From contig CALHID010000021.1 of NCBI GenBank assembly GCA_938030835.1, forward strand, positions 1-8,468: a DNA stretch of 8,468 nt, in the 5' to 3' direction. The translations under genes were made by a program, and so were the position numbers. Of the stretch, positions 1 to 5,862 are shown piece after piece (positions within the stretch are counted from its first letter, which is position 1; the number at the start of each line of letters is the position of its first letter). Under the pieces are notes generated by a model. The model was not told the origin of the DNA, did no database searches, and saw nothing but the letters and a program-made list of their open reading frames with translations. The DNA is from an uncultured Actinomyces sp. (GTDB taxonomy: Bacteria > Actinomycetota > Actinomycetes > Actinomycetales > Actinomycetaceae).

Positions 1-741
1 GACGTAGAGATCACCGTTGGGACCACCGCCGGGACCGGCCTCGCCCTGTCCGGCAAGACGCAAGCGCATTCCGTCGCCCGCGCCGGCGGGGATATCAATG
101 GTCAAGGTGCGATGCGCACGAACGCGTCCCTGACCGGAACATTCGTGACAGGGGTGTTCAATGACAGTCCCATAGCCCTGACAGGTTGGGCAGGGAACCT
201 GAGTTTGCATGGTTCCCAGCATGGTGCGCTGCTGCTGAATCGAGTACCCCTGTCCCTTACAGGTCGTGCAGGTCACTGCTTCGGTTCCCGGTTCGCACAT
301 GGCTCCATGGCAGACTTCGCAGGTCACATAGGTGTTGAGCGAAACCTGCTGATGAGCGCCAAAAGCGGCGTCCTTCAAGGTAATGGCAACCTGAGTCAGC
401 TGGTCGCGGCCCTGGCGAGTTCGCGACGCCGGGCCTTGGTTTCCACCAAAGCCACCGCCAAAGGCGCCGCCGAACATTGTCGTCAGGATGTCACCGAAAT
501 CGAAGGACTCTGCACCGAAGCCGCCACCACCACGCGCAGCATCGGGACCACCGATGTCGTACATGCGGCGTTTTTCTGGGTCGGAGAGGGTTTCATAGGC
601 AATCGACACGGCCTTGAAGGCTTCCTCATCCCCGCCGTAATCGGGGTGAGTTTCGCGGGCCTTCTTGCGATAGGCCTTCTTGATCTCGCTCTGGTCGGCG
701 TCGCGAGAGACTCCAAGGATTGCGTAGTAATCGTCGTTCAC
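1..741 (-). CDS. dnaJ: DnaJ (Hsp40) co-chaperone, 3' end cut off by window
   Basis: This is a cytoplasmic Hsp40 that delivers unfolded proteins to DnaK and stimulates its ATPase. 247 residues are visible; the C-terminal substrate-binding domains run off the window. In order there is a J domain (residues 4-66) with the HPD triad at 32-34, a Gly/Phe-rich linker (about 67-108), and a zinc-finger domain with four CxxC motifs (C141/C144, C158/C161, C184/C187, C198/C201). The last three are regular CxxCxGxG; the first reads CEVCHGAM and has an extra Cys at 149. The start is GTG at 741 because AGGA lies five bases upstream and the reading continues straight into the J domain (NDDYYAILGV). It begins 21 bases after the hrcA stop, so it is probably co-transcribed with hrcA and controlled by the CIRCE operator. 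The G/F linker plus zinc fingers make it a type I DnaJ; the pairing with hrcA suggests the actinobacterial DnaJ2 copy rather than the one in the dnaK operon (inference). Confidence 0.96.
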   Translation of the reverse strand, partial: MNDDYYAILGVSRDADQSEIKKAYRKKARETHPDYGGDEEAFKAVSIAYETLSDPEKRRMYDIGGPDAARGGGGFGAESFDFGDILTTMFGGAFGGGFGGNQGPASRTRQGRDQLTQVAITLKDAAFGAHQQVSLNTYVTCEVCHGAMCEPGTEAVTCTTCKGQGYSIQQQRTMLGTMQTQVPCPTCQGYGTVIEHPCHECSGQGRVRAHRTLTIDIPAGAGDGMRLRLAGQGEAGPGGGPNGDLYV

Positions 742-762
742 GAATGTCCTTTTGTAACCCGT

Positions 763-1779
763 TCAGTGTGTGGAATTCAGGAATTTAGAGAGGTACGAGG
801 CCACGGCGCGGACCGTGGACATTGTCGAGGCGTAGTCCATGCGCGTGGGGCCAAGAACCCCCAGGTGCGCCGAGTTTTCTCCGGAGGCATAGGTTCCGGA
901 GACAAGAGAGGTTTCAACGAAAGCATCGTGGCCGTTTTCAGAGCCGATAGACACGTGAACATCGCCGTTGCCTTCATCCATCTCAGCAAAAAGACGAAGA
1001 AGGACAACCTGCTCTTCCAAAGCATCCAAGACCGGTGCAATATCGTGGAAATCAACACCGCTGCGCGCAAGATTCGACATTCCTGCCATTGCGATGCGTG
1101 AGGTGGGCTCCCCTTGAAGCAAGGTCGCAACGGTTTCACTAATCTCTGTTGCAAATGCAAGCAGCGTCGGGGGAAGTGTCTGAGAGAGCGCCTCACAATG
1201 CGCGCGCACCTGAGCAGCGCTCATCCCCTGATAGGCAGCATTAAGAACCGCGCGGACAGCCAAAAGATCATCTTGAGTGACGTCCTGAGGCATCTCACGC
1301 AGGCGCTCAAAGACCTTGCCCTGCTGGGTAATGACAACAACCAGCAAGCGTTGATCTGACAGATCAACGCATTCAATTCGGCTGAGCGTCGAGCGCGCAT
1401 GAACAGGGTATTCAATGAGCGCCACCTGATGCGTCACTTGAGCAAGCAAACGCACGGTATTCATGACGACATCGTCTAAGTCCTGCGCGTGCGCCAGGAA
1501 ATTTTCGACGGCTTGGCGTTCTGCCGCGCTCATCGGTTTGAGAGTGGACAGCTGATCAACGAAGGCGCGATAGCCCTTATCCGTCGGAACACGTCCCGCA
1601 CTGGTGTGAGGTTGGTAGATCAACCCAGCTTCTTCAAGGACGGCCATATCGTTGCGAATAGTCGCAGAAGACACCCCGAGGTCTTGAGATTGCGCGATCG
1701 CTTTAGATCCGACGGGTTCGCGTGTGTGGACATACTGGGACACGATGGCACGCAGAACGTCCAGACGACGGTCGTTCAT
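763..1779 (-). CDS. hrcA: HrcA heat-inducible transcription repressor
   Basis: HrcA is a dimeric DNA-binding repressor that binds CIRCE operators and shuts off chaperone genes until heat shock; its activity in other bacteria depends on GroEL. The 338-residue protein has the usual family length. Residues 1 to about 75 form the winged-helix DNA-binding domain (RRLDVLRAIVSQYV, then VSSATIRNDMAVLEEAGLI and TSAGRVPTDKGYRAFVD, all HrcA signatures). The remainder is the GAF-like and dimerisation part. The start is ATG at 1779, with a strong GGAGG Shine-Dalgarno sequence at 1784-1788. A CIRCE operator lies 15 bases upstream of the start, which implies autoregulation. dnaJ follows 21 bases after the stop, the standard actinobacterial hrcA-dnaJ2 operon. 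The gene appears intact. Confidence 0.97.
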   Translation of the reverse strand: MNDRRLDVLRAIVSQYVHTREPVGSKAIAQSQDLGVSSATIRNDMAVLEEAGLIYQPHTSAGRVPTDKGYRAFVDQLSTLKPMSAAERQAVENFLAHAQDLDDVVMNTVRLLAQVTHQVALIEYPVHARSTLSRIECVDLSDQRLLVVVITQQGKVFERLREMPQDVTQDDLLAVRAVLNAAYQGMSAAQVRAHCEALSQTLPPTLLAFATEISETVATLLQGEPTSRIAMAGMSNLARSGVDFHDIAPVLDALEEQVVLLRLFAEMDEGNGDVHVSIGSENGHDAFVETSLVSGTYASGENSAHLGVLGPTRMDYASTMSTVRAVASYLSKFLNSTH

Positions 1780-1793
1780 TCATCCTCCCTCAT

Positions 1794-1820
1794 TTGGCAC
1801 TCACACTATCTGAGTGCCAG
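1794..1820. promoter_or_regulatory. CIRCE operator (HrcA binding site)
   Basis: The site reads TTGGCACTC, nine bases, then GAGTGCCAG. This matches the CIRCE consensus (TTAGCACTC-N9-GAGTGCTAA) with one symmetric base-pair change, so the palindrome is preserved (8 of 9 arm positions pair). It sits between the DUF3097 stop and hrcA, 15 bases before the hrcA ATG. HrcA bound here would block transcription of hrcA-dnaJ. A possible -10 hexamer TAAACT abuts it on the upstream side. Confidence 0.93.
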
Positions 1821-1824
1821 TTTA
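1819..1824 (-). promoter_or_regulatory. possible -10 box of the hrcA-dnaJ promoter
   Basis: Read on the minus strand, TAAACT fits the TAnnnT core of an actinobacterial housekeeping -10 element. It overlaps the outer edge of the CIRCE by two bases and would place the transcription start inside the operator, as in many CIRCE-regulated genes. No good -35 lies at the right distance (TTGATG at 1851-1856 is 26 bases away), so this call rests on position and the -10 alone. Confidence 0.3.
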
Positions 1825-1870
1825 CCGCGGGATTACCTTTTTCGTCCCCTCATCAACACTTTCCGCCGAG

Positions 1871-2767
1871 TTATTCCAGCCCCGGCTGCGTCACAAAATC
1901 AATAAGCTCTTCAACCCGACCCAAAAGTGCCGGTTCAAGATCCTTGTAGTTACGAACGGTTGACAAGATCCGCTTCCAGCCCTGAGCGATATCCGCCTGG
2001 TTTGCGTGCGGCCACCCCAAATATTCCAAGGTTCCGTGCTTAATATCGGTCCCCCTGGGGACATCCGGCCACGCCTTGAGCCCCAAGCGCTGCGGCTTCA
2101 CAGCTTGCCAAATGTCAACGAAGGGGTGCCCAACGACCAACACTGCGTCTTCCCAACGGATAGATACGGCCTCGGCAATGCGCGATTCCTTGGAGCCCGG
2201 GACCAGGTGATCAACCAGGACTCCTGCGCGGACGGTCTTCGTGGGTCCAAAAACCTCAAGGATTTCCTCTAAGTGGTCCACACCTTCTAGAAGCTGCACG
2301 GCAACGCCAACATCGGCCAGATCCTCGCCCCACACGTGCTGGATCAGTTCCGCATCATGACGACCTTCAACCCAGATGCGCGATTGCCTGGCAACCCTAG
2401 CCACTCGCTTCTCGGGTGCGATCGATCCCGAATTCGTCAGCGCACGGCCACCCGGAGTGGTGAGAGCAGGAGCTTTTTGAGCGGGAGCAGCCTTCGGAGG
2501 GAGCGCAATAATCGGCTTGCCTTCCAGCCAAAACCCGCCTCCCAGGGGGAAAGAACGCTTCCGGCCTCGACGGTCTTCAAGCTCAACCAGGTGCACTCCC
2601 CCGGATTTTTCGACGCGAGTTACCGCACCAACCCATCCACTGGAAATATCCTCAAGCACCATGCCGTACTCGATGGGTACCTCCACCGAACGCGGTCGAC
2701 GAGCGCCCGGCCCATCGCGGTGCGGGTCGAATTCAAAGATATTTGTCCCGTACATATCTGAAGTCAC
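1871..2767 (-). CDS. DUF3097 family protein, function unknown
   Basis: This is a conserved actinobacterial protein of unknown function, 298 residues, close to family length. Residues 35-90 look like a small beta-barrel (WVGAVTRVEK, HLVELEDRRGRKRSFPLG). An Ala/Pro-rich linker follows at about 92-120. From about 129 the conserved core begins with RIWVEGRHDAELI (130-142), continues to VLVDHLVPGSKE (183-194), and ends with a region rich in Trp, His and Gly (GHPFVDIW, KHGTLEYLGWPHA). The core resembles a Toprim fold of RNase M5 type (see findings); this is my inference and no catalytic role is shown. The start is uncertain: GTG at 2767 could be leaderless, with a TAGTGT -10 six bases upstream, while ATG at 2755 (MYGTN) is an alternative. 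Neither has a Shine-Dalgarno sequence. The gene ends 91 bases before hrcA, and its place between hemW and hrcA is typical of actinobacteria. Confidence 0.9.
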   Translation of the reverse strand: MTSDMYGTNIFEFDPHRDGPGARRPRSVEVPIEYGMVLEDISSGWVGAVTRVEKSGGVHLVELEDRRGRKRSFPLGGGFWLEGKPIIALPPKAAPAQKAPALTTPGGRALTNSGSIAPEKRVARVARQSRIWVEGRHDAELIQHVWGEDLADVGVAVQLLEGVDHLEEILEVFGPTKTVRAGVLVDHLVPGSKESRIAEAVSIRWEDAVLVVGHPFVDIWQAVKPQRLGLKAWPDVPRGTDIKHGTLEYLGWPHANQADIAQGWKRILSTVRNYKDLEPALLGRVEELIDFVTQPGLE

Positions 2768-2773
2768 CGCACC

Positions 2774-2779
2774 ACACTA
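2774..2779 (-). promoter_or_regulatory. possible -10 box for leaderless DUF3097 transcript
   Basis: TAGTGT on the minus strand fits TAnnnT and ends six bases before the GTG at 2767. That is the spacing expected if transcription begins at the start codon, as in the many leaderless actinobacterial mRNAs. The lack of a Shine-Dalgarno sequence agrees. No clear -35 is present. A small hairpin (GCGCC, loop CCT, GGCGC; 2789-2801) lies just upstream. Confidence 0.27.
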
Positions 2780-2840
2780 TGAGTGCGAGCGCCCCTGGCG
2801 CGCTTCAACACTCGGAGGTTGAGAAGTTGTGCGGCTCCTA

Positions 2841-2864
2841 ACTGAGTAGGCGAAAAGCCTCAGT
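2841..2864 (-). terminator. weak hairpin after hemW, possible terminator
   Basis: ACTGAG (2841-2846) pairs with CTCAGT (2859-2864). Alternatively, AGGC (2848-2851) pairs with GCCT (2857-2860) around a GAAAA loop. It lies about 50 bases after the hemW stop and before the DUF3097 gene. On the minus strand no T-tract follows it, so it could be a factor-independent terminator of the T-less kind or simply a structured 3' end. Confidence 0.3.
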
Positions 2865-2927
2865 AGTCCCTGGAACTCAGTAACCCGGGGAACTCAGTAA
2901 CCGATGGGATTCAGTAACCCAAAAGGC
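2860..2927. repeat. 17-bp tandem repeat, four units, overlapping the hemW stop
   Basis: Four head-to-tail units of exactly 17 bp start at 2860, 2877, 2894 and 2911. The units read TCAGTAGTCCCTGGAAC, TCAGTAACCCGGGGAAC, TCAGTAACCGATGGGAT and TCAGTAACCCAAAAGGC. The shared core is TCAGTAAC (last two bases changed in the first unit); the second half of the unit drifts. The fourth unit is coding: it supplies the last codons and the TGA stop of hemW (C-terminal LLGY). The array therefore probably grew by duplication of the end of hemW into the intergenic region. Confidence 0.88.
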
Positions 2928-4179
2928 ACCGAGTCACATAATCCGCCAATAGACGTCCCTGAAGGGTCACAATTGCGCGGCCCTGGGCGGCGGGAGCTGC
3001 CTCGATGAGGCCTTCCGAGGCCAAAGCCGGGAGGGCTTGGAGGAAAGTATCGCGCTCGGCTCCGGCGCGGGGCGCTTCAACCCCTTCACTGGTGCGCACA
3101 GCGAGCAGAACACGTTCCATTTCTCGCGTTTGTGCATCAAGAATTTCACCTGCCTGCGCGGGGGAAAGCCCTTGGGTAACGCGCTGTGCATAGGCGGAGG
3201 GATGCTTGACATTCCACCAGCGATAGCGCCCGACATGAGAGTGCGCTCCAGGGCCAAAACCCCACCAATCCCAGTCACGCCAATAGGCAAGGTTGTGCTT
3301 CGAGGCACGACGAAGCTGAGTCGAGGGGCAGTCTTCTTCTCCCGATTCTCGCCGGGCAAAATTCGAGATCTCATACCAGGCGTATCCGGCGTCCCCCAGC
3401 AGGCGATCGGCGATTTCGTATTTCGAGGCCTCGTCGTCGGGGTCTGGCATGGGGAGTTCTCCGCGGGCTACCTGCGCCCCCATCTTGGTTCCTTCTTCGA
3501 TGACCAGCGCGTAGGCGCTGATGTGGTCGGGTTCCATCGCGATGGCCTCGCGAAGAGAAACCTCCCAATCCTGCAAGCTTTCGCCGGGGGCACCGTAAAT
3601 GAGATCAACCGAAACATCCAAACCCAGCTGACGGGCAGCTAAAACAAGCCCGGGAAGTTTTGCCGGGTCATGACGGCGGTCCAGCGTGCGCAAAACCGCC
3701 GGAATAGCAGATTGCATACCAAATGACACGCGGGTAAACCCGGCCTCACGCAGACACTCAAGAACGGCCTCGTCAACGCTTTCGGGATTGGCTTCCACCG
3801 TGACTTCTGCACCGGGAGCAATCCCAAAGTTCTGGCTGATGCCGTCAAGTAGGCGGGCCAGGGCGGCGGGGTCAAGAAGGGTGGGTGTTCCACCGCCAAA
3901 GAAAATGCTCGAGGCCGGGCGCGCAGGCATCTGAGCATCGCTGAGAATCCGCGCGGCTAGGCTCATTTCCGCGAGCGCACTGGAGTCATAGCTCACGCGA
4001 TCGGCACCGGGACCGAAACCCACCGTGTAGGTGTTGAAGTCACAATACCCGCAGCGCACCTGACAAAAAGGGACATGGACATAGATCGACAATGGGCGAT
4101 TAGCGCCCGCTTCTGCGAGCTGCGGAAGAAGTACGCCGTGTGGATCCCAGGACTGGCCGTCGGGCTGTGATGGGCTCAT
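2911..4179 (-). CDS. hemW: HemW, radical SAM heme chaperone
   Basis: HemW is a radical-SAM-fold protein that binds heme and is thought to insert it into target proteins. It is often mislabelled oxygen-independent coproporphyrinogen III oxidase (HemN). The 422-residue protein has family length. It shows YVHVPFCQVRCGYCDFN with the iron-sulfur cysteines C39, C43 and C46 (Cx3Cx2C). The fourth cysteine of true HemN (CxC) is replaced by Phe48, which separates HemW from HemN. FFGGGTPTLL, VEANPES, VSFGMQS and the HemW-type HNLAYW segment (around residue 290) follow. The ATG at 4179 overlaps the TGA of the upstream MFS gene (ATGA), so translation is probably coupled and the two genes share a transcript. 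There is no strong Shine-Dalgarno sequence of its own. The final codons lie within the 17-bp repeat array. Confidence 0.95.
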   Translation of the reverse strand: MSPSQPDGQSWDPHGVLLPQLAEAGANRPLSIYVHVPFCQVRCGYCDFNTYTVGFGPGADRVSYDSSALAEMSLAARILSDAQMPARPASSIFFGGGTPTLLDPAALARLLDGISQNFGIAPGAEVTVEANPESVDEAVLECLREAGFTRVSFGMQSAIPAVLRTLDRRHDPAKLPGLVLAARQLGLDVSVDLIYGAPGESLQDWEVSLREAIAMEPDHISAYALVIEEGTKMGAQVARGELPMPDPDDEASKYEIADRLLGDAGYAWYEISNFARRESGEEDCPSTQLRRASKHNLAYWRDWDWWGFGPGAHSHVGRYRWWNVKHPSAYAQRVTQGLSPAQAGEILDAQTREMERVLLAVRTSEGVEAPRAGAERDTFLQALPALASEGLIEAAPAAQGRAIVTLQGRLLADYVTRCLLGY

Positions 4180-5471
4180 CGCGAGTGTGGCCTAGAGCTC
4201 GAGCGGGCAACAACTTGAGAAATCACAACAAGGCTTCCTGTCAGTACCGTCAATACGATGAAGGGCCAAAACCAGCTTGCTGTCAGGTCAAACATGCGCC
4301 CAATAGCCCACGGCCCCAACGCACCAAGACCATAACCAAGACTTTGGACGAGGGCCGAAAGCGTTCGCGTCTGCGCCGTGGTGGCCGTGCGTTCAATAAC
4401 CAGCGTAAAGGTAATTGAGAAGAATGCACCTTGACCCAGCCCTCCGCAGGCGCTCCACACAACCCACCATGAGGGAAGCAGGAGCATACCAAGGGGCATG
4501 AGAAGCCACGCACAAGAAACTATCCCCAGGATTGTCGAGGTTTGGCCGCGGATCAGTCGCTGAACGGCCATCATCGTCAGAGGGGCGATGACTCCAATGA
4601 CGTGGTAGATCGAGGCAGCAAATCCGGCATCAGTGCTGTTCATCTGCAGCATTTCTGCCAAGATTCGCGGCAGCCATGCAGCAACACCGAAATAGCAGAA
4701 AGTATTGATTGCAAAAGCAAGCGCCATGAGCCAAGCAATCGGCCAGCGATAGATTTCCGAGGCCGTGGCCGCTTCGCTGGTGACAAGTGCGTCGTCTGAG
4801 CGGACCTTCCACCCGGCCTTACGCGCCAGAAACGGCCGGATTCCGGGGTGCTTGAGGGGATAGACGATCAAGCAGGCTACTAGGGCCAACAGAGCTGGAC
4901 CAACTCCCCATACTCCCGCAGCGCCTTGCCAACCGATATAGGCGACGAGGGGAAAAGTGAAGGCCGTCGAAGCCGCGATCGTCACATCGATCATCGTGGA
5001 GTAAACGGCGGTCATGATCCCTGCGCGGTGGCGAAAATCCCTGCTAATCAGCATGGTGATGACAAGATTTCCTGCTGTTGTTCCAAGACCAATCAGGAAG
5101 GTCCCCAGAAAAAGGGTTGAGCTGAATCCCAAAGAGCGCACGATCGCGCCTGCGATGACGATTGCTAATCCAAGTGACACAGCTTGGTTGAGCGCAAAGC
5201 GGCGAAGGACAATCGAGGTCAGCGGGGTAAAGAAGCCGAAGCAGAAGACGGGGATAGAAGTGACCAAGCCGGCCTCGGCCGCAGAAAGTCCCAGCTCTTT
5301 TTGAACAACGTCAATGATCGGAGGCAGCGCGGTGATGCCTCCCCGCAAAGAGCCGGCAAGAAGGATGAAGGCGCTGAGAATGACGAGGATCCACACGAAC
5401 CTACGCTGGAAAAATCGCGCGTAAGCACCCTGTTTCACGGCAAGCTCTTTCTTCGTTGTGACCGTACACAC
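4176..5471 (-). CDS. MFS transporter, CynX/NimT (cyanate permease) type
   Basis: This is a membrane protein of the major facilitator superfamily, 431 residues with about 12 hydrophobic segments. The first is near residues 28-45 (FVWILVILSAFILLAG). The following stretch (GGITALPPIIDVVQKELG, then AAEAGLVTSIPVFCFGFF) is the hallmark of the CynX/NimT branch, whose members are annotated as cyanate or 2-nitroimidazole transporters. The true substrate cannot be told from sequence. No cyanase gene is nearby. The start is uncertain: GTG at 5471 has only a poor ribosome site, while GTG at 5438 (MKQGAYARFF) has an AAGAAAGAG stretch ending six bases before it and begins closer to the first membrane helix. 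The stop overlaps the hemW start (ATGA). The gene sits in the otherwise conserved lepA-hemW interval, so it looks like a lineage-specific addition. Confidence 0.88.
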   Translation of the reverse strand: MCTVTTKKELAVKQGAYARFFQRRFVWILVILSAFILLAGSLRGGITALPPIIDVVQKELGLSAAEAGLVTSIPVFCFGFFTPLTSIVLRRFALNQAVSLGLAIVIAGAIVRSLGFSSTLFLGTFLIGLGTTAGNLVITMLISRDFRHRAGIMTAVYSTMIDVTIAASTAFTFPLVAYIGWQGAAGVWGVGPALLALVACLIVYPLKHPGIRPFLARKAGWKVRSDDALVTSEAATASEIYRWPIAWLMALAFAINTFCYFGVAAWLPRILAEMLQMNSTDAGFAASIYHVIGVIAPLTMMAVQRLIRGQTSTILGIVSCAWLLMPLGMLLLPSWWVVWSACGGLGQGAFFSITFTLVIERTATTAQTRTLSALVQSLGYGLGALGPWAIGRMFDLTASWFWPFIVLTVLTGSLVVISQVVARSSSRPHSR

Positions 5472-5514
5472 CCGTCAGCAATGTTTTCACAGTTCGCGAA
5501 GGAAATCACCTAGC

Positions 5515-5544
5515 GTATAAATTCCCCCCGGGCAGCGGGTACAA
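5515..5544 (-). promoter_or_regulatory. weak promoter candidate for MFS-hemW
   Basis: On the minus strand a -35-like TTGTAC (5539-5544) is followed after 18 bases by TTATAC (5515-5520). This lies 45 to 80 bases before the two possible MFS start codons and just after the terminator-like hairpin, where a new transcript would be expected. The match to consensus is only moderate and the spacer is slightly long. Confidence 0.3.
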
Positions 5545-5562
5545 CTCGAAAAGAATACGACC

Positions 5563-5594
5563 GTGCCCGCTTCCTCTTTCGAGGAAGCGGGCAC
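5563..5594 (-). terminator. strong hairpin, likely terminator of lepA-trmB
   Basis: GTGCCCGCTTCCTC (5563-5576) pairs perfectly with GAGGAAGCGGGCAC (5581-5594) around a TTTC loop. This gives a 14-bp GC-rich stem. On the minus strand it is followed by GG and a pyrimidine-rich stretch containing TTCTTTTC, a weak U-tract; on the plus strand no T-run follows. It lies about 270 bases past the trmB stop and before the MFS gene, so it most likely ends the lepA-trmB transcript. A role as an mRNA-stabilising or attenuating structure is also possible. Confidence 0.62.
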
Positions 5595-5617
5595 ACGTTG
5601 CGGACCGAGGCGGGACA

Positions 5618-5729
5618 TTCTCGGTTCATCGAGGAAGCCCCGCCCCGCGCGTTCTCGAGAGAACGCATCTTCACTCTTCGCAGATCCGCCTATCGCGAAG
5701 AGGAAGCCGGCGTTTCACGCAAGGTGAAA
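5618..5729. repeat. run of four short hairpins next to the terminator
   Basis: Four inverted repeats follow one another. TTCTCG/CGAGGA spans 5618-5635 (loop of 6, one wobble). GCGTTCTC/GAGAACGC spans 5649-5666 (2-base spacer, containing the palindrome TCTCGAGA). CTCTTCGC/GCGAAGAG spans 5674-5702 (13-base loop). TTTCAC/GTGAAA spans 5713-5729 (5-base loop). Together with the 5563-5594 stem they make a run of five stems in about 165 bases. I do not recognise a known riboswitch or structured RNA family here. Confidence 0.6.
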
Positions 5730-5760
5730 GCTCAATGCATCAGACAGCATATAAAACTTT

Positions 5761-5814
5761 GTCAACCACGTGAAATATTGACACCCAGAATGTCACGCGA
5801 ATCTCTTTGTGACA
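5761..5814. promoter_or_regulatory. two TGACA-type inverted repeats, possible operators
   Basis: The first is GTCAA, 12 bases, TTGAC (5761-5782). The second is TGTCAC, 12 bases, GTGACA (5791-5814). The spacers are equal and the centres are 31 bases apart, about three helical turns. The inner half-sites also form a third symmetry (TGACA, 7 bases, TGTCA; 5779-5795). This is what paired dimer sites of one regulator would look like, but no regulator is identified and no gene start is close on the minus strand (the MFS start is about 290 bases away). Confidence 0.4.
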
Positions 5815-5862
5815 TGGGAGGAAAGGATGATGATCGCGCAACGATTTGGGCTCCGATCGTCA

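Larger units (their letters stand above)
5472..5862. other. 391-base structured intergenic region, trmB to MFS gene
   Basis: I see no convincing gene here. From the trmB side it contains a cluster of TGACA-type inverted repeats (5761-5814), several successive short hairpins (5618-5729), a long terminator-like stem (5563-5594), and a weak promoter candidate for the MFS gene (5515-5544). GAGGAAGC occurs three times in direct orientation (5581, 5631, 5700) and once inverted (5569-5576). The inverted copy could therefore pair with any of the three. Confidence 0.7.

Noticed and set aside
112..1101. Long plus-strand open frame (329 codons) opposite dnaJ and hrcA
   Set aside because: It is a shadow of two well-identified genes, crosses their junction, and its translation shows no domain or family feature.
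2781..2813. GAGTG...CACTC dyad upstream of the DUF3097 gene, suggestive of a second CIRCE
   Set aside because: The half-sites are in the reverse order, the spacer is 23 bases and the outer TTAG/CTAA parts are missing, so it is not a HrcA site.
2860..2927. Short regular repeats considered as a CRISPR remnant
   Set aside because: The units are contiguous with no spacers, only 17 bp long, and overlap the hemW coding sequence.
3037..3642. Plus-strand open frame of 201 codons opposite hemW
   Set aside because: It lies wholly antisense to a conserved gene, has no ribosome site of note and no recognisable protein features.
5510..5668. Minus-strand 52-codon Arg-rich open frame with a purine stretch before its ATG
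   Set aside because: It reads straight through the perfect 14-bp terminator-like stem and its composition reflects those hairpins, so it is unlikely to be coding.
5472..5862. Possible tRNA, RNase P, tmRNA or known riboswitch
   Set aside because: No cloverleaf with a T-arm, no RNase P or tmRNA core motif, and no riboswitch signature that I recognise could be found on either strand.
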